Below the pieces are notes generated by a model, which saw only the letters and a list, made by a program, of their open reading frames with translations, was not told where the DNA came from and did no database searches. Positions 18,537 to 21,616 of a stretch of DNA of 21,616 nucleotides are shown piece after piece. Where the stretch lies: contig NW_014577191.1 of the NCBI RefSeq assembly GCF_000485595.1, positions 177,731 to 199,346 on the forward strand, written 5' to 3'. Numbering within the stretch: the stretch's first letter is position 1; each line of letters opens with the position of its first letter. Made by a program: the position numbers and the translations under genes. This stretch comes from Priapulus caudatus. Its lineage: Eukaryota > Priapulida > Priapulimorpha > Priapulimorphida > Priapulidae.

Positions 18537-18964
18537 TATACATTTTAACAAGTTTTTAATATCAGGACTTTTATTTTCTTACTTGAAACACTTTTTTCCA
18601 TACTTTTTCCAAAAAATCATGTCAGAAATTTTTTTTAATCAGAAGGAATTTACGATGTACTATTTTCAAATTCAATGTCAGGAATTATTTTCATTCAGTA
18701 AAAATATTTTCATACCAGGAGCACGGGGCCTTGCAGGAGCACGTGACCATTCAGGAGCACGTGACTGCAAACACACGAGGCAGCTAAAGTGATAGAATGC
18801 TGCACAACTGTTGAGCATATGCTTTTTTGTGACGTCATCGGTTTTTGCGGTCACGTGCTCCTGAATGATCGCGTGCTCCTGCAAGGCCACGTGCTCCTGG
18901 TATGAAAATATTTTTACTGAATGAAAATAAAAGTCCTGATATTAAAAATTTGTTAAAATGTATA
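18537..18964. mobile_element. Fold-back element with CACGTG-bearing arms
   Basis: The left arm is 18,537-18,578 plus 18,693-18,770; the right arm is 18,845-18,964. The 120-bp arms match at 115 positions. Each arm carries three CAGGAGCACGTG-type units, and two per arm keep an intact CACGTG (18,740, 18,758, 18,852, 18,888). The left arm has 114 bp absent from the right (18,579-18,692), bounded by the 8-bp repeat TTATTTTC at 18,571 and 18,685. The central spacer is about 74 bp. No target duplication was found. The frames across it are artefacts of the repeat. Confidence 0.85.
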
Positions 18965-18980
18965 GTGTGCGTGTGTGCAC

Positions 18981-18982
<2 letters not shown>

Positions 18983-19035
<53 letters not shown>
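18983..19035. repeat. (GT)n microsatellite
   Basis: Uninterrupted GT run of 53 bp directly beside the fold-back element, preceded by degenerate GTGTGCGTGTGTGC. Confidence 0.98.
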
Positions 19036-19036
<1 letters not shown>

Positions 19037-19773
19037 ACGACGAGTTCAGCGCGAACCCACCTGACAGGTGAATAGCCTGCAACCACACCGCCATCAATAT
19101 GCTGCTACGCTACAATTCCTACGAAAAGACAAGTGGCACCTAATATCCACGATTTACGAGGTTGCGGCACCACAAGCCGCCTGCGATATACTATATACTC
19201 GTAGCTGTAGCGAGGTCTCGATCACGCTAGAATGAATATCAATAAACATCCACTTCGACATTTAGGGCCGCACGCATTATGAATTGATAGGCAATAATCG
19301 CTTACGAGTCTATTCACTTTTCCAAATTGGTAGACCCTGCTCGTGTGCGCTAGGCCGGCGCACTGGACGGACGTGCATAGCGGCGCGCGCGTCAGGGTAA
19401 CGCAGACCCGGTGCAGCTCGGTGGTGTTCAATTAACACGGAGCCACGTCCGCTAGCAAGCCGCTCTCCGAAGATTGCGCTCAATATATACGCCGGCTTGA
19501 TTGCAGTTGGCTACGCGGCTCGGGCCGCGTTACAAATTGCTTGTTTTCCTTTAATATCCCGGCCTGGTCGTGCTGACCCTATCGCTTTTTCCGCGCGCGG
19601 CGTCAATATACATGGCCGACCACGCGCCTCAATCATCCGCGATTTTTATCCCCGCGCTAACCGATGACGTCATTGATATACCGACGCTATGTCTGGCGGG
19701 CGGCGTGTCCGAGACCGGTGGTTTCGGGACGATATAGTAGTAACCGCAGTGGTGGGGGTGGGGGGCAGCAGAG
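19036..19773. other. No recognisable gene
   Basis: GC-rich, CpG-containing unique sequence (notably 19,350-19,660). Short frames on the minus strand are unrecognised. Confidence 0.45.
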
Positions 19774-19882
19774 GAGACTCGGAGCGATGTCGAGATGTTG
19801 AGACTCGGAGCGATGTCGGGATGTGGGTATTTAGCGCATGTCGGGATGTGGCGAATAAATGAATGAATGAATGAATGAATGA
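19774..19882 (+). repeat. 26-bp tandem repeat and (GAAT)n
   Basis: GAGACTCGGAGCGATGTCGRGATGT is repeated at 19,774 and 19,800. A partial related unit (CATGTCGGGATGTGG) follows, then a GAAT run at 19,861-19,882. Confidence 0.9.
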
Positions 19883-20070
19883 TGTGCGCATGAATCAGAA
19901 GCACGTTTCTCAGCGTCTAACCGCATTCCGAGCCCGCATTCCTGTTATATATATATATCTTATATATCCTATACATCCTATATATATTACTCCTAATACG
20001 CGTCCCTGCATAAATCGAGCTCGAGCTCCACTATAGCGGACGTGTGCTGATGTACGCCTGCGTGCATGCA

Positions 20071-20118
<48 letters not shown>

Positions 20119-20120
20119 TG
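20071..20120. repeat. (TGCG)n microsatellite
   Basis: About 12 units of TGCG, flanked by degenerate TGCATGCATGCG. Alternating pyrimidine-purine sequence, prone to Z-DNA. Confidence 0.95.
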
Positions 20121-20519
20121 TGTGCGTGCCTGCGAATGAATGCCTGGACGCATCAGTGCATGCGTGTGCGTATAGGGGGAGCCTCTGCTCTAAACGAAGA
20201 GACGGGGCGTCTAATACTCCCAGCGTCTACGTACTCTTAGGCATCTACGCCTAACCCTAACACTCAGCAATGTATCTCCTATAGTGGATCGAGCAACGCG
20301 GCAGAACGACGCACTTGATTCATGCCGCTGCGCGTAGCGGCATGTCCGACGATACGCGACGATGACGATGGAAGACGCCCGTAGACGCGGCGCGGCGCGC
20401 ATGTGATCGAGCGCATGCATGCCGACAGCTCCCGCGCGGAATGCGATTTACGGGCGCGTGTTCTTTCCGAATTATATACAGGTCACGAAGCACACGCGCG
20501 TAGTTTGAGAATGTCGATG
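20121..20519. other. No recognisable gene
   Basis: GC-rich unique sequence. Contains a small hairpin GCCGCTGCGCGTAGCGGC at 20,325-20,342. Nothing else recognised. Confidence 0.45.
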
Positions 20520-20790
20520 TATTCCCGCGTGAATTGCTCGATGTATTCCCGCGTGAATTTCCCGAGATCGTCTATCGTGACCCTATATGTATTAGAATTT
20601 CAAGACGTACGTTCATGGCAATATATTCCCGCGAGAATTTCCGAGATATTTTCGTGGGAATATCTCGTGTGTTCTCATGAGAGATCTTAAGAGTTCTCGA
20701 GGGAAGACCGAAAATATTCCGTCGATATCTCTCAGCATATTTCCTTAAGAATCACCGAGATATTCCCGTGAGAATTCTCGAGTTTCTGAT
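20520..20790. repeat. Degenerate array of palindromic TATTCCCG motifs
   Basis: TATTCCCGYGWGAATT occurs at 20,520, 20,544, 20,624 and 20,761. An inverted relative (TTTCGTGGGAATA) lies at 20,650-20,662, and further decayed copies (GAGAATTCTCGAG, TTCTCATGAGAG, AAATATTCCGTCG) lie between them. The word CGAGATAT links several units. Units are quasi-palindromic and alternate in orientation. Class unknown. Confidence 0.7.
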
Positions 20791-20979
20791 ACTACCGAGA
20801 GCGGGCTATTGCAAGACGCATGGCACCTCGCTGTACGTGTTTTTTTTTTACCTAGGCGATAAATATCCCGTTAAAACAATGACCGCCTCCTGTACACCTC
20901 TTATCGCTTCGAAGAGGCGCACAAACCTAATTATAGTCACACATAACCAACACGTTTTTAATTATTCTATTAATTACTC

Positions 20980-21222
20980 ATGCGAATGATGCACGTAAGG
21001 CAAATTGCGCCCCCTCCCACCGCCGGACGCTTTGTTTGCCTAGTTGTTTACTTTCAATGTTTAGTTTTCGTATCGCTTGACGGTGGAGGAGCGCGTGCGA
21101 ATGCGATACGAAAGCAGCTCGATGTGAAACGCGAAAGTGTAAGCGAGTCGGTGAAATATACGGAGATGGCTAATCAAGGCATCGGAATAGGGGACGAAGG
21201 GAAATGCGCCAGAAAAACGTGA
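20980..21222 (+). other. Speculative first coding exon with splice-donor-like end
   Basis: An open frame ends near AAAACGTGAGT (21,216-21,226), which resembles a splice donor (GTGAGT). Within it an ATG at 21,166 in favourable context (G at -3, G at +4) would give MANQGIGIGDEGKCARKT before the donor. The product is not recognised and no downstream exon lies in the window. Such matches arise by chance, so this is listed only as a candidate. Confidence 0.15.
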
Positions 21223-21462
21223 GTAACAGTACGTTCCCGTGGCTTAGCAAGCGTTTCAGAGAGTGATTTTAGTCGGAAAATGGAATCAACGCGTTTAAGA
21301 TAGTGAGTAAAGATAGCGCAGGCTTCCAATGAAGGATGAGACTAGATAAGAGTAGAAAAGCATACTTAAAATAAGGGAATATGTGATGTTACAAGCTTCA
21401 AGTAAATGAGATAAGGTAAGATATGATAACTTCGTTCATACGCACACTCACACGTGCACGTA
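21223..21462. other. No recognisable gene
   Basis: AG-rich unique sequence leading into a degenerate CACACGTGCACG stretch before the (CA)n tract. Too short and featureless to assign. Confidence 0.45.
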
Positions 21463-21473
21463 TACGCACGCAC

Positions 21474-21616
<143 letters not shown>

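Noticed and set aside
20249-20266. CCTAACCCTAAC telomere-like sequence
   Set aside because: Fewer than three units, so no evidence of an interstitial telomere.

Overview
The window looks like repeat-rich, gene-poor DNA from an animal, most likely an invertebrate. It has no bacterial-style operons and no long open frames outside repeats. CpG is not depleted. Simple repeats are dense ((GAA)n, (CAA)n, (TG)n, (CA)n, (TGCG)n), and DNA transposon and LTR remnants are typical of metazoan genomes. I cannot name the species from sequence alone. No intact host gene, tRNA, rRNA or CRISPR array could be supported.

Layout. 1-4,560: unique sequence with small repeats, a polypurine (GAA)/(CAA) block and no recognisable gene. 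4,575-6,166: a short duplication, an alternating purine/pyrimidine CG/CA tract, a CpG-rich stretch (about 5,090-5,500) and a 63-bp minisatellite (about 5,600-6,166). 6,170-8,867: mostly featureless, except one copy of a 120-bp dispersed repeat (7,470-7,589) and a 17-bp tandem repeat. 8,876-11,214: a hAT-like element that appears to hold three further elements nested inside one another. 11,406-11,490: a tiny TTAA-flanked hairpin element. 11,536-11,841: an LTR-like block on the plus strand with a primer-binding-site-like sequence after it. 12,640-14,337: a polypurine tract, a 120-bp repeat duplicated 320 bp apart, and a second LTR-like block on the minus strand with TATA box and polyadenylation signal.

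15,386-16,540: the only recognisable protein-coding sequence, the N-terminal part of a PIF/Harbinger-type transposase behind a TATA promoter. It is preceded by an array of AGCG motifs spaced exactly 11 bp apart. The catalytic DDE domain is missing, so the copy is internally deleted and non-autonomous. 17,022-17,141: the inverted partner of the 120-bp repeat. 18,537-18,964: a fold-back element with 120-bp arms carrying repeated CACGTG sites. 19-21.6 kb: minisatellites, a degenerate array of palindromic TATTCCCG motifs, a speculative first exon, and a (CA)n tract running off the end.

The strongest candidates for something undescribed are the 11-bp phased array in front of the Harbinger-type gene, the four-level nested stack, and the CACGTG fold-back element. 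All three are best read as mobile-element biology, not as a host pathway.
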